23,078 nucleotides of DNA from JACPDD01 sp040900105 (GCA_040900105.1 JBBDZP010000038.1:1-23078), one strand, 5' to 3'. Positions 1 through 7,226 are shown, numbered from the stretch's first letter. Translations and numbers: made by a program. Notes: generated by a model not told the origin, from the letters alone.

Positions 1-534
1 GCTTTTTATGGCCCCAAAATTGATATTCACATTAAAGATTCGCAAGACAGAGACTGGCAGCTTGCAACAATTCAGTTGGATTTCCAAATCCCTGAGAAAA
101 TGGAACTTGAATATATTGATTCTGACGGAAAAGGAAAGAGGCCGGTTATAATCCACAGAGCAATCTTAGGAAGTCTTGAGAGGTTTATTGGGATTTTGAC
201 AGAACATTACCAGGGAGCTTTTCCTCTATGGCTTTCGCCGGTACAGGTTGCGATTTTACCTATTACCAATAAACATACGCGACATGCCGAAAAGCTGGCT
301 ACGGAGCTTAGGAAAGGCGGAATAAGGGTTGAGATAGGCAGCAGGTCTGAAACCCTTCAATCCAAAATCAGGGAGGCTACTTTACAAAAAGTGCCTTATT
401 TAGGTATAATAGGGGACAGGGAAGTTGAGGACGGCAATTTGCTTTCCGTAAGAAACAGAAAAGGGGACTCGAAATCAATGGAAATTTCCGAGTTCCTTGT
501 TAGTTTAAAAAAAGAAATTGAGCAGAAATTTTAA
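1..534 (+). CDS. thrS: Threonine--tRNA ligase, C-terminal part (5' end outside window)
   Basis: The frame is open from base 1, so only about the last 177 residues are present. ThrRS charges tRNA-Thr with threonine in the cytoplasm. The fragment begins in the class II catalytic core (AFYGPKIDIHIKD), continues through TIQLDF and class II motif 3 (HRAILGSLERFIGIL), and ends in the anticodon-binding domain (FPLWLSPVQVAILPI onward). The His of the HRAILGS block matches the family's zinc-ligand His; the other ligands lie upstream. The usual ThrRS Cys-Gly of the WQCGT block reads Leu-Ala here. The 3' end overlaps infC by 17 nt, the common bacterial thrS-infC-rpmI-rplT order. Identification is secure. 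Confidence 0.97.
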   Translation, partial: AFYGPKIDIHIKDSQDRDWQLATIQLDFQIPEKMELEYIDSDGKGKRPVIIHRAILGSLERFIGILTEHYQGAFPLWLSPVQVAILPITNKHTRHAEKLATELRKGGIRVEIGSRSETLQSKIREATLQKVPYLGIIGDREVEDGNLLSVRNRKGDSKSMEISEFLVSLKKEIEQKF

Positions 535-1162
535 AAGAAGACAGGACAATAGAAAATTTTACAGAACTAACGATAGGATATATGCCCAAAGCTTGCGGGT
601 TTTAGATAACGAAAATAAGCAAATTGGGATATTAACAAAACAAGAAGCTTTAAGGTTGGCCAAGGAACAGGGACTGGATCTGGTAGAAATAGCAGAAAAA
701 GCTGTTCCGCCTGTTGCAAAAATTGTAGATTTTAAAAAGTTTTTGTACCAGCAGGAAAAAAAGAGGCAGGAAGAAAAGAAAAAGACCAAAACTTCCGAAA
801 CCAAAGAGGTTAGGCTTGGTCCTTTTATTAATGACCATGACCTTGAAGTAGTAATAAGACGTGCAAGGGGATTTCTAGAAAATGGAAATAAAGTAAAGCT
901 GGTTGTAAGATTTAGGGGAAGACAGATTACACATCCTGAGTTTGGACAAGAAACTCTAAGAAAAACACTTACAAAACTTGAAGATTTGTCAAAAATAGAC
1001 AGGGAAATGCACTTTGAGGGAAAGCAATTATTATGCCTTCTCTCGCCTGAGCGCAAGCCTAAACAGAACGCAGAGCGCCGTCCAGAGGACGATCAGCCTA
1101 TGGCTGAGAAAGGAAAAAATGCCAAAGAAAAAGATCAAGAGATCAGTGAGCCGCAGATTTAA
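518..1162 (+). CDS. infC: Translation initiation factor IF-3
   Basis: IF-3 binds the 30S subunit and checks start codon and initiator tRNA selection. The IF3-N domain reads YRTNDRI...LRVLDNENKQIGIL...GLDLVEIAEKAVPPVAKIVDFKKF, followed by a Lys/Glu-rich linker and IF3-C (KEVRLGPFINDHDLEVVIRRARGFL...GRQITHPEFG). An in-frame TAA at 506-508 leaves TTG 518 as the only common start upstream of the conserved YRTNDRI block. A weak start is notable because infC often uses rare start codons for autoregulation by IF-3. After the IF3-C domain there is a charged tail of roughly 37 residues (from about residue 178), much of it overlapping rpmI, so it may be a by-product of the overlap. Start choice is good but not certain; function is certain. 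Confidence 0.95.
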   Translation: MSRNFKRRQDNRKFYRTNDRIYAQSLRVLDNENKQIGILTKQEALRLAKEQGLDLVEIAEKAVPPVAKIVDFKKFLYQQEKKRQEEKKKTKTSETKEVRLGPFINDHDLEVVIRRARGFLENGNKVKLVVRFRGRQITHPEFGQETLRKTLTKLEDLSKIDREMHFEGKQLLCLLSPERKPKQNAERRPEDDQPMAEKGKNAKEKDQEISEPQI

Positions 1163-1316
1163 GGTTACAAAGACCGGTAAGGTTTTGTTTTCCCATCAGT
1201 ACAAAGGCCACTTAAAACTCAAAAAATCAAAAAGCAGAATGAGAAGGCAAAATGAGCCTGGTGTATTAAAGGGTGCATTTGCAAAAAAAATAAAAAGACT
1301 GCTTGGAGCAAGATAA
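1119..1316 (+). CDS. rpmI: 50S ribosomal protein L35
   Basis: This is a 65-residue, very basic protein with the L35 pattern: MPKKKIKRSVSRRFKVTKTG, then HLKLKKSKSRMRRQ and a C-terminal KGAFAKKIKRLL. It is a large-subunit ribosomal protein. ATG 1119 is chosen because it gives the canonical MPKKK start and has a Shine-Dalgarno-like AAAGGA at 1109-1114. It overlaps the 3' end of infC by 44 nt. The same reading frame stays open after the TAA stop (1314-1316) to the TAA at 1506, which matters for the small ORF that follows. Confidence 0.95.
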   Translation: MPKKKIKRSVSRRFKVTKTGKVLFSHQYKGHLKLKKSKSRMRRQNEPGVLKGAFAKKIKRLLGAR

Positions 1317-1346
1317 TATGACCCATTCGGCAAGATCAGGGTCATA
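1317..1346. repeat. REP-like palindrome (copy a)
   Basis: A perfect 8-bp inverted repeat, TATGACCC (1317-1324) and GGGTCATA (1339-1346), encloses a 14-nt loop. Read on the minus strand the core is CCTGATCTTGCCGAATGG, which resembles copies c and d inside pheT (core CCTRAGC...GAAGG type). The arms differ between copies and are self-complementary within each, as in REP/MITE-like palindromes. It starts directly after the rpmI stop. It could alternatively be a regulatory stem for L20 control of rplT. Confidence 0.6.
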
Positions 1347-1367
1347 CTGAACGGAGTTGAATGTATG
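1343..1367. repeat. REP-like palindrome (copy b), overlapping copy a
   Basis: CATAC (1343-1347) pairs with GTATG (1363-1367) around a core reading CTGAACGGAGTTGAAT. The core resembles the CTGAGC...GTCGAA type seen in the other copies. Its right arm contains the ATG of the 47-codon ORF at 1365, and its core supplies that ORF's CGGAG Shine-Dalgarno-like sequence. Confidence 0.5.
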
Positions 1368-1508
1368 AAGAAAGGACAACAACCAGCAAGAAAAAACATT
1401 AATTTTAGAGAAACCCAATCTGAAAGAAAAGCAACAGCTTCTTACAGAAGTTTTGGTCCATTCATAAAAGGCAATCAAAATTCTAAAAGTTTTGGAAGAG
1501 GTAAGTAA
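1365..1508 (+). CDS. Possible 47-aa basic small protein between rpmI and rplT
   Basis: The ORF starts at ATG 1365 with CGGAG at 1352-1356 upstream (8-nt spacing) and ends with TAA 1506-1508, one base before the rplT ATG. The product begins MKKGQQPARKN and ends KSFGRGK; it is rich in Lys, Arg, Gln, Asn and Ser, with no predicted membrane segment. I recognise no family. It lies in the same frame as rpmI, with no stop between the rpmI TAA and 1506. Start codon and SD lie inside palindrome copy b, so the ORF may be a by-product of that insertion, a decayed rpmI extension, or a leader whose translation couples to rplT (the rplT SD is inside it). Confidence 0.4.
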   Translation: MKKGQQPARKNINFRETQSERKATASYRSFGPFIKGNQNSKSFGRGK

Positions 1509-1509
1509 T

Positions 1510-1860
1510 ATGGCGCGCGTTAAAAGAGGAGTAGTTTCAAGAAGAAAACATAAGAAGCTTTTGGCTTCCACAAAGGGTTACCTTGGAAGCAAGAATAGGC
1601 TTGTCAGAAATGCTAAAGAAGCGGCGCTTCATGCCGGCGCTTACGCATACCATGGAAGAAAACTCCGCAAAAGAGACTTTAGAGCACTCTGGATTACAAG
1701 GATAGGGGAAGCCGCAAAGACAGAAGGAATTTCATACAGCCGGCTTATACATAAGCTAAAGAAAGAAAACATAGAACTTGACAGAAAGATACTAAGTGAT
1801 TTAATAGTAAACGACATGGACACTTTCAAAAAAATAGTTGACAGTGTAAAAAGTAATTAA
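1510..1860 (+). CDS. rplT: 50S ribosomal protein L20
   Basis: This 116-residue basic protein matches L20: MARVKRGVVSRRKHKKLL, YAYHGRKLRKRDFRALWI, ISYSRLIHKLKKENIELDRKIL split across its length. L20 is needed for early 50S assembly and, in enteric bacteria and Bacillus, represses its own operon. ATG 1510 gives the canonical start and has a good Shine-Dalgarno, GGAAGAGG at 1494-1501, with 8-nt spacing. An ORF start 18 nt upstream (1492) is rejected. It is the last gene of the operon and is followed by a terminator at 1881-1905. Confidence 0.96.
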   Translation: MARVKRGVVSRRKHKKLLASTKGYLGSKNRLVRNAKEAALHAGAYAYHGRKLRKRDFRALWITRIGEAAKTEGISYSRLIHKLKKENIELDRKILSDLIVNDMDTFKKIVDSVKSN

Positions 1861-1865
1861 TTTCT

Positions 1866-1874
1866 TGATATAAT
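1866..1874 (+). promoter_or_regulatory. Perfect extended -10 (TGATATAAT) just before the terminator
   Basis: TGA-TATAAT matches the extended -10 consensus exactly. With the 6-7 nt spacing used elsewhere in the window, transcription would start at about 1881, the first base of the terminator hairpin. It may be chance in AT-rich sequence or a promoter whose output is immediately attenuated ahead of pheST. Confidence 0.35.
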
Positions 1875-1880
1875 TAATAG

Positions 1881-1905
1881 AACCTCGCTTGGGCGGGGTT
1901 TTTTT
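1881..1905 (+). terminator. Rho-independent terminator after rplT
   Basis: AACCTCGC (1881-1888) pairs with GCGGGGTT (1893-1900), giving an 8-bp stem with one G-T pair and a TTGG loop, followed by a T run to 1905. It closes the thrS-infC-rpmI-rplT unit and is the only classical hairpin-plus-T-tract terminator I found in the window. Confidence 0.85.
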
Positions 1906-1918
1906 GTGCCTAGCTTTG

Positions 1919-1927
1919 TGGTATGCT
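1919..1927 (+). promoter_or_regulatory. Extended -10 promoter of pheS (leaderless)
   Basis: TGG-TATGCT at 1919-1927 is followed by 7 nt and then ATG 1935. No clear -35 is visible; the upstream region is the terminator T-tract. The spacing puts the transcript start at or next to the pheS start codon and argues against the in-frame ATG at 1923, which lies inside the -10. Confidence 0.6.
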
Positions 1928-1934
1928 TATTTCA

Positions 1935-2972
1935 ATGGAAGATGAGCTTATAAATATAAAGAACACTGCGCTTTCTTTTATCTGGGAGGCAGAGGATAGA
2001 AAATCCTTGGAAGAAACAAAACTGCAGTTTTTGGGTCGCAGTGGCAAGCTGACTCTTGCCCTAAAAGAATTGCCAAAGATTCCAATCGAAAGAAGAGCCA
2101 ATGTTGGGACACTTGCCAACGAAATAAAAAAAACAATTGAAGATGCGATTGAGCAAAAACAGTCGGAGCTTGTCAGTGAAAAATCCACCAAGATAAGACA
2201 ATCAATTGATACTACAGCCTCAGGTGTTAAGCCAAGCATTGGACATCTGCACCCAATGAGTAGTGTTCTTTACGAAGTCGTTGATGTTTTTAAAGGGCTC
2301 GGGTTCCAAGCCGCGGACGGACCGGAAATAGAAACAGACCATTACAATTTTGAAGTATTAAATATCCCAAAAGATCATCCGGCAAGAGACGCACAACAGA
2401 CGCTGTATCTTGATACAAGAGGCTCCAAGGTAATTCCGGGGGAAGCAATCCTTAGAACTCAAACATCTGCAATGCAGGGAAGAGTAATGGAGAAAACAAA
2501 GCCACCGGTAAGAGTTATCGTCCCCGGAAAAAATTTCCGCTATGAACAGGTTGACGCATCTCATGGGTTTGAATTTTGGCAAGTTGAAGGATTTTTGGTG
2601 GATAAAAACGTCAGACTTACAGACCTTTTTGGCACAATAGATTATGTGCTTAGAAAATTAATGGGCAAAGATATCAAGCTAAAATTCGCAACGACAAACT
2701 TCCCATTTGTTGAGCCGGGTGTTGATACATACATAGAATGCACGGTCTGCAAGGGAAAAGGGTGCAGCTTCTGTAAAAACTCGGGATGGAGTGAAATTAT
2801 GCCGGCCGGAATGATCCACCCGAATGTTTTAAAGGCAGTCGGGTATAACCCCCAGGAAGTATCCGGTTTTGCTTTTGCAATTGGACTTTCAAGACTTGTA
2901 ACTTTACGCTACCAAATGGACGACCTTAGACTTTTAACAACACCAGATCTTAGAATCATCGAGCAATTTTAA
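1935..2972 (+). CDS. pheS: Phenylalanine--tRNA ligase alpha subunit
   Basis: This is the catalytic subunit of the alpha2-beta2 PheRS. An N-terminal coiled-coil region (about residues 1-85) precedes the class II core: GHLHPMSSVLYEVVDVFKGLGF, GPEIETDHYNFEVLNIPKDH with DHPARD, motif 2 RYEQVDASHGFEFWQVEGF, and motif 3 FAFAIGLSRLVTLRYQMDDL. A Cys cluster C-x2-C-x4-C-x2-C (CTVCKGKGCSFC) may bind zinc, as in many bacterial PheS proteins but not E. coli. ATG 1935 is preferred over ATG 1923 because of the promoter spacing; no Shine-Dalgarno is present. Length (345 aa) is normal. It is followed by pheT after 2 nt. Confidence 0.96.
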   Translation: MEDELINIKNTALSFIWEAEDRKSLEETKLQFLGRSGKLTLALKELPKIPIERRANVGTLANEIKKTIEDAIEQKQSELVSEKSTKIRQSIDTTASGVKPSIGHLHPMSSVLYEVVDVFKGLGFQAADGPEIETDHYNFEVLNIPKDHPARDAQQTLYLDTRGSKVIPGEAILRTQTSAMQGRVMEKTKPPVRVIVPGKNFRYEQVDASHGFEFWQVEGFLVDKNVRLTDLFGTIDYVLRKLMGKDIKLKFATTNFPFVEPGVDTYIECTVCKGKGCSFCKNSGWSEIMPAGMIHPNVLKAVGYNPQEVSGFAFAIGLSRLVTLRYQMDDLRLLTTPDLRIIEQF

Positions 2973-2974
2973 TT

Positions 2975-4888
2975 ATGTTGGCACCATTATCTTGGCTAAA
3001 AGAATATATTGATATTACAACTGAACCCAAAAAGCTTGGCGACAAGCTTACTGAGGCTGGGCTTGGCTGTGAAAAAATTATAAAGACAGATGGTGATACT
3101 ATTTTTGAGCTTGAAATTACGCCCAACCGCCCGGATTTATTGTCAATAATCGGAGTCGCCAGAGAAATTGCCGCGATAGAAAAGAAAAAAATAAAATATC
3201 CCCACCTTCGTCAAGGCTTAGGTGGACAAGCAAAACTTAAAAAAATACTTCCCCTTACTATAAAAACAGCTGCCGGGATTAACCCCAGATTTACCGGAAT
3301 TATCATTGATAACGTTAAGGTAGAACAGTCTCCGCTGTGGCTCAAAAAAAGACTTGAACTAATCGGACAGCGCTCCATAAATAATATTGTTGATATCACA
3401 AATTATGTGATGTTTGAGCTTGGAAACCCGATCCATGCTTTTGACTATAACAAAATAAAAAATCACTTCATGACAGTAACCCAAGCAAAAGGCGGAGAGA
3501 AGTTTACAAGCGTTGATGGAATAGCCTACAGACTTCCAAAAGGAGCTGTAATTATTCTGGACTCAGAGCGTATTATTGACCTCTGTGGAATTAAAGGAGG
3601 GGAGAACAGTGGAACTTCAAGCGAAACCAAAACTATTTTTATTAGAATCCCGGTTGAGGTGCCAAGCTTAATAAGAAGAACTTCCCAGTCCCTTGGCCTA
3701 CGCTCTGAAGCAAGCTCTATCTTTGAAAGAGGAGTAAATGCAGGAGGAACAATTGACGCTCTTAGAAGAACCGTTGATCTGGTACAAGAATTAGCGGGAG
3801 GGGAAATTGCAAGTAATCTTTACGACATAAAACAAGACAGTTTTAAGCCATGGAAATTAAAAGTAAGAATTGAAAGGCTAAATAAAATGCTGGGAATAGA
3901 AATCCCCCAAAAAGAAGTGACAGGCATCCTTGAATCTTTAAATTTATCACCTGTCATCCTAAGCAGGCGAAATGTGTCAAAGGATCCCAATGGCATTATA
4001 GAATGTGAAATTCCCACATACAGAAACGATCTGAAAATAGAGGAGGATTTAATTGAAGAAGTCGCAAGAGTTTACGGATATAATAAATTTCCCAGAACTA
4101 TACCTGCCGGTGAAATTCCAACAAAAGAAATTCCGTACTTTAAAGATTTTAGGCTAGATGAAAAGATAAAAAGACTGCTGACTGGCGCTGGATTTTCGGA
4201 AGTTTACACATACAGTTTGATAAGCGAGAAAAGCTTGGAAGAATCAGGAATAAAACCCGAAAATGCGCTCCGCGTAGACAACCCCGTGAGCCGGGAATTT
4301 GAATATCTTAGACCTACTATGAAATTTAATCTTGTATCCGCAATGCAGCTTAATAAACCTAACTATTCAAGGGTAAATATTTTTGAGCTGGGAAAAGTAT
4401 ATGAAGGCAAGACAATTGACAATGCTGATGAGCATTACAATCTTGCCGGAATTTCCAATACTAAATCATTTTACGAGATCAAGGGAATACTTCAGCGACT
4501 TTTGGAAGAATTGGGAGTTGACTATGACCCAACTTCAAATATCCAGATTCTTGATCATGGTGTATTTTTTGAAATGAATCTTTCGGAAGTCTTAAATCTT
4601 AAAAAGAGACATAAAATTTTTAAGCCGCTGCCTAAGTATCCTCCGGTTATTGAAGACCTTTCAGTTAGAGTTGGACGGAGTATTAAAAACGGAGACATTA
4701 TAGAAGCTATTAAAAATCAGAGTCCTTTGATTCATAAAGTTTCGCTTTTGGATGAATTTGAAGAAAACAGAACATTTCATATTGTTTATCAGGATAGAGA
4801 AAAGAATTTAACCCGGCAAGATGTTTCAAAAGTAAGAAAGAAAATTATCAAATTCCTCAAAGAAAAATTCTCAGTGCAAGAAAACTAA
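2975..4888 (+). CDS. pheT: Phenylalanine--tRNA ligase beta subunit, short form
   Basis: PheT partners PheS and provides editing and tRNA contacts. The start MLAPLSWLKEYIDI is canonical. The chain then passes from LTEAGLGCEKIIKTDGDT straight to ELEITPNRPDLLSIIGVARE (B1 core), so the EMAP/OB tRNA-binding domain that normally lies between is absent. B3/B4 editing domain (RIPVEVPSLIRRTSQSLGLR), B5 domain, catalytic-like core and the C-terminal anticodon-binding FDX-ACB domain (from FKPLPKYPPVIEDLSV) are present. At 637 aa it is well below the roughly 800 aa of full bacterial PheT. Two REP-like palindromes lie in frame at residues about 76-84 and 328-337. Its stop overlaps the stop of the convergent PBP gene. 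No Shine-Dalgarno is seen. Confidence 0.95.
   Translation: MLAPLSWLKEYIDITTEPKKLGDKLTEAGLGCEKIIKTDGDTIFELEITPNRPDLLSIIGVAREIAAIEKKKIKYPHLRQGLGGQAKLKKILPLTIKTAAGINPRFTGIIIDNVKVEQSPLWLKKRLELIGQRSINNIVDITNYVMFELGNPIHAFDYNKIKNHFMTVTQAKGGEKFTSVDGIAYRLPKGAVIILDSERIIDLCGIKGGENSGTSSETKTIFIRIPVEVPSLIRRTSQSLGLRSEASSIFERGVNAGGTIDALRRTVDLVQELAGGEIASNLYDIKQDSFKPWKLKVRIERLNKMLGIEIPQKEVTGILESLNLSPVILSRRNVSKDPNGIIECEIPTYRNDLKIEEDLIEEVARVYGYNKFPRTIPAGEIPTKEIPYFKDFRLDEKIKRLLTGAGFSEVYTYSLISEKSLEESGIKPENALRVDNPVSREFEYLRPTMKFNLVSAMQLNKPNYSRVNIFELGKVYEGKTIDNADEHYNLAGISNTKSFYEIKGILQRLLEELGVDYDPTSNIQILDHGVFFEMNLSEVLNLKKRHKIFKPLPKYPPVIEDLSVRVGRSIKNGDIIEAIKNQSPLIHKVSLLDEFEENRTFHIVYQDREKNLTRQDVSKVRKKIIKFLKEKFSVQEN
3202..3225. 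repeat. REP-like palindrome (copy c) inside pheT
   Basis: CCACCT (3202-3207) pairs with AGGTGG (3220-3225) around TTCGTCAAGG-type core. It shares TTCG-N-CAAG and AGG spacing with copy a in the same orientation. It is translated in frame as PHLRQGLGGQ in a stretch with no counterpart I know in PheT. Confidence 0.65.
3956..3985. repeat. REP-like palindrome (copy d) inside pheT
   Basis: ATCCT (3956-3960) pairs with AGGAT (3981-3985). The inner sequence begins with CCTAAGC, identical to copy c read on the minus strand, and ends GTCAAAGG. It is translated in frame as VILSRRNVSKDP just before the conserved ECEIPTYRNDLKIEEDLIEE block, where PheT proteins normally have a shorter link. Confidence 0.5.
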
Positions 4889-7218
4889 GGAGCAGAAGTT
4901 GGCGTTGGGGTGGGGGTTGGAGTTGGCGTTGGCTCCGAATCATATTTGTAATCTGACGTCTCTTTGGGCGGGTGATAAAGTGGATCATCTTTATGGTATT
5001 GTTCAATCCATGCATCGATTGCTTCTTGCCAACGGTTCTTGCCGTCCGTTGAAACGGGGTCGCTTTCAGAAAAAACGACAAAATCCTTATTATCATAGTC
5101 ACCGTGATTTATTTCATCCTGATTTGCTCTTTTACTGGTCTGTTTTCTGGATATTGGGATCTTCTGATAAATAGTAGTATTTGTCGGCTCGGTCCCTTTT
5201 ATGAAATACTCGGAACGGGTGGGATGCCCATCAACAGGCAATCCGCCGCCAACAGCATCAACCTGCAGCGCTATTACGTCATCCGGTTTAATAGGCGGCT
5301 CATCCGCTTTACCCTTTAAGACAAAATTCATGATCCTATACCATATAGGGGACGCTCCGGTAGCTCCCGATGCGATTGCCGGGTTCATGGGGCTATTGTC
5401 ATTGTTTCCAACCCAAACTCCAACAGCAAAAGAAGGAGTATAACCAAGTGTCCAATTGTCTCTCTTATCATCTGTTGTTCCGGTTTTAGCAGCAACAGTT
5501 TTGCCTGGGATATTAAGGTACGAATTTGGCCCAAATGCAAGAGCTCTCGCAACGTTGTCAAGTAAAATATGGGACACAAGATAAACTACATTGGCAGGAA
5601 GCACCCTGCTCCCGTTTCTTTTTTTGTTTTCAAATATAGTATTGCCGTTGGAGTCAACTACTTTTAAAATTGCGATAGGCTCCTGCTTTACTCCTGCGTT
5701 TGCCAAAACCGAAAAAGCAGCCACCTCCTGAAGAAGCGTTGCCTCACGCCCTCCAAGGACCAAAGAAAGCCCTACATTTTCAATATTCTTCCGTGTTGGC
5801 TCCCAGTTCTCAATTCCCATGTCATAAGCATTCTGCATAACATCTTTTATGCCAACCTTTGCAAGCATTTTAACTGCGGCTATGTTTACGGAATTACCCA
5901 GAGCAAATCTAAGCTGCATTGGCCCGTTATATTTGCCGTCGTAATTTACCGGAGCGTAAATGGGGTTCTTGGGGTCGCCCGAGGGAAATTCCGTTTTAAC
6001 ATCCATCACCATAGTTGCAGGTGTGTATCCTTTTTCAAAAGCTGTTGCATACATGATAGGCTTAAGAGAAGAACCGGGCTGACGGTTTCCTAAAACCGCC
6101 GCATTAAAATTTCCATCATTTTCCGTATCAAAATAATCTTTACTTCCAACCATAGCCAGAATTTCACCAGTCTTTGGATTCATAACTACAGCGGCGCCAT
6201 TTCCCACCCTAAAATTTTTAAGCTTGTCAATCTCTGATTTTACAATTGCTTCTGCCTCTTTCTCTATTTCCCAGTCAAGCGTTGTTGTAACGGTTAGTCC
6301 TCCGTTTTCAACTATTGCCTCACCAAACTGCTCTGCCAAGAGCTGCTTTACATACATAACAAAATGCGGAGCTTTTATTCCTCTATCCTCAGCTACCGAA
6401 AACTCTTTCTTTTTTATCTCCGCAAGCGCAGCATCTGCTTGTTTTTGATTTATGTATCCAACATCTTCCATTTGCGCTAACACCTGCTTCGTTCTTTCTA
6501 CATAGAATTTATTTCCGGAAAAAGGTGAGTAGACACTAGGAGATTGGGGAAGCCCCGCAAGAAACGCTGCTTCCGCTAAATTTAGTTCTTTAACTTTTTT
6601 ACCAAAATAGCTCTCGGCTGCTGCTTCAACTCCAATATTCGCCCCTCCATATGGGACATCATTAAGATACATTTCAAGAATCTCGTCTTTTGTATATTTT
6701 CTATCAACCTGAATAGCAAGCATGAGCTCTTTTATCTTTCTTGGGAGAGACCTCTCGGATGTTAGAAGCACGTTTTTGACCAGCTGCTGTGTAATCGTAG
6801 AACCACCTGTAACACGGCGTCTTAAGATAGGATCTATTAAAAGCCCTCTTACGTATCCGGTTATGGAAAACCCCTGATTTTCATAAAAATCCTTATCTTC
6901 AATGGCAATTGTTGCTTGCTGAACTTGCTTGGGAATGTCCGCAAGTTTTACATAAGTTCTGTTTTCGTTCTGAAAAACAGAATAAAGAAGTATTCCGTCT
7001 CTGTCATAAATTCTTGTTGATTCTTCAAGATCAGCATTTACAAGTTTACCGGGTGTAGGAAGGTCACGCCCATACCAGACAAACAAAACAGCCATCAAAA
7101 GTATAAATCCTATGAGTCCAAAGAAGGCATATTTAGTAAACTTGCTGAGGGTGAAAATGTCTATTTTTCCAGGCGTAAAACGTCTACTCCTCCTACGGCT
7201 TCTGTAGTAGTCAACCAT
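4885..7218 (-). CDS. mrcA: Class A penicillin-binding protein (PBP1A family)
   Basis: This is a bifunctional peptidoglycan glycosyltransferase/transpeptidase of 777 aa. A basic cytoplasmic N-terminus (RSRRRSRRF) precedes one membrane segment (about residues 30-49). The GT51 domain has catalytic Glu107 in IAIEDKDFYENQG, plus GGSTITQQLVKN and KIKELMLAIQVDRKY. The transpeptidase has SSLK (Ser383 nucleophile), SVN in FALGNSVNIAAVKM, and KTG at 578-580. The tail ends in Thr-Pro repeats (PTPTPTPTPTPT then SAP), likely extracytoplasmic. ATG 7218 is chosen over an upstream TTG because that TTG (7236) overlaps the promoter -10. The stop codon TAG overlaps the pheT TAA on the other strand; no terminator lies between them. 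Confidence 0.95.
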   Translation of the reverse strand: MVDYYRSRRRSRRFTPGKIDIFTLSKFTKYAFFGLIGFILLMAVLFVWYGRDLPTPGKLVNADLEESTRIYDRDGILLYSVFQNENRTYVKLADIPKQVQQATIAIEDKDFYENQGFSITGYVRGLLIDPILRRRVTGGSTITQQLVKNVLLTSERSLPRKIKELMLAIQVDRKYTKDEILEMYLNDVPYGGANIGVEAAAESYFGKKVKELNLAEAAFLAGLPQSPSVYSPFSGNKFYVERTKQVLAQMEDVGYINQKQADAALAEIKKKEFSVAEDRGIKAPHFVMYVKQLLAEQFGEAIVENGGLTVTTTLDWEIEKEAEAIVKSEIDKLKNFRVGNGAAVVMNPKTGEILAMVGSKDYFDTENDGNFNAAVLGNRQPGSSLKPIMYATAFEKGYTPATMVMDVKTEFPSGDPKNPIYAPVNYDGKYNGPMQLRFALGNSVNIAAVKMLAKVGIKDVMQNAYDMGIENWEPTRKNIENVGLSLVLGGREATLLQEVAAFSVLANAGVKQEPIAILKVVDSNGNTIFENKKRNGSRVLPANVVYLVSHILLDNVARALAFGPNSYLNIPGKTVAAKTGTTDDKRDNWTLGYTPSFAVGVWVGNNDNSPMNPAIASGATGASPIWYRIMNFVLKGKADEPPIKPDDVIALQVDAVGGGLPVDGHPTRSEYFIKGTEPTNTTIYQKIPISRKQTSKRANQDEINHGDYDNKDFVVFSESDPVSTDGKNRWQEAIDAWIEQYHKDDPLYHPPKETSDYKYDSEPTPTPTPTPTPTSAP

Positions 7219-7226
7219 ACTTACCC

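Noticed and set aside
4899..5443. Plus-strand ORFs opposite the PBP gene
   Set aside because: They are in shadow frames of a well-supported gene with intact catalytic motifs and show no recognisable domain.
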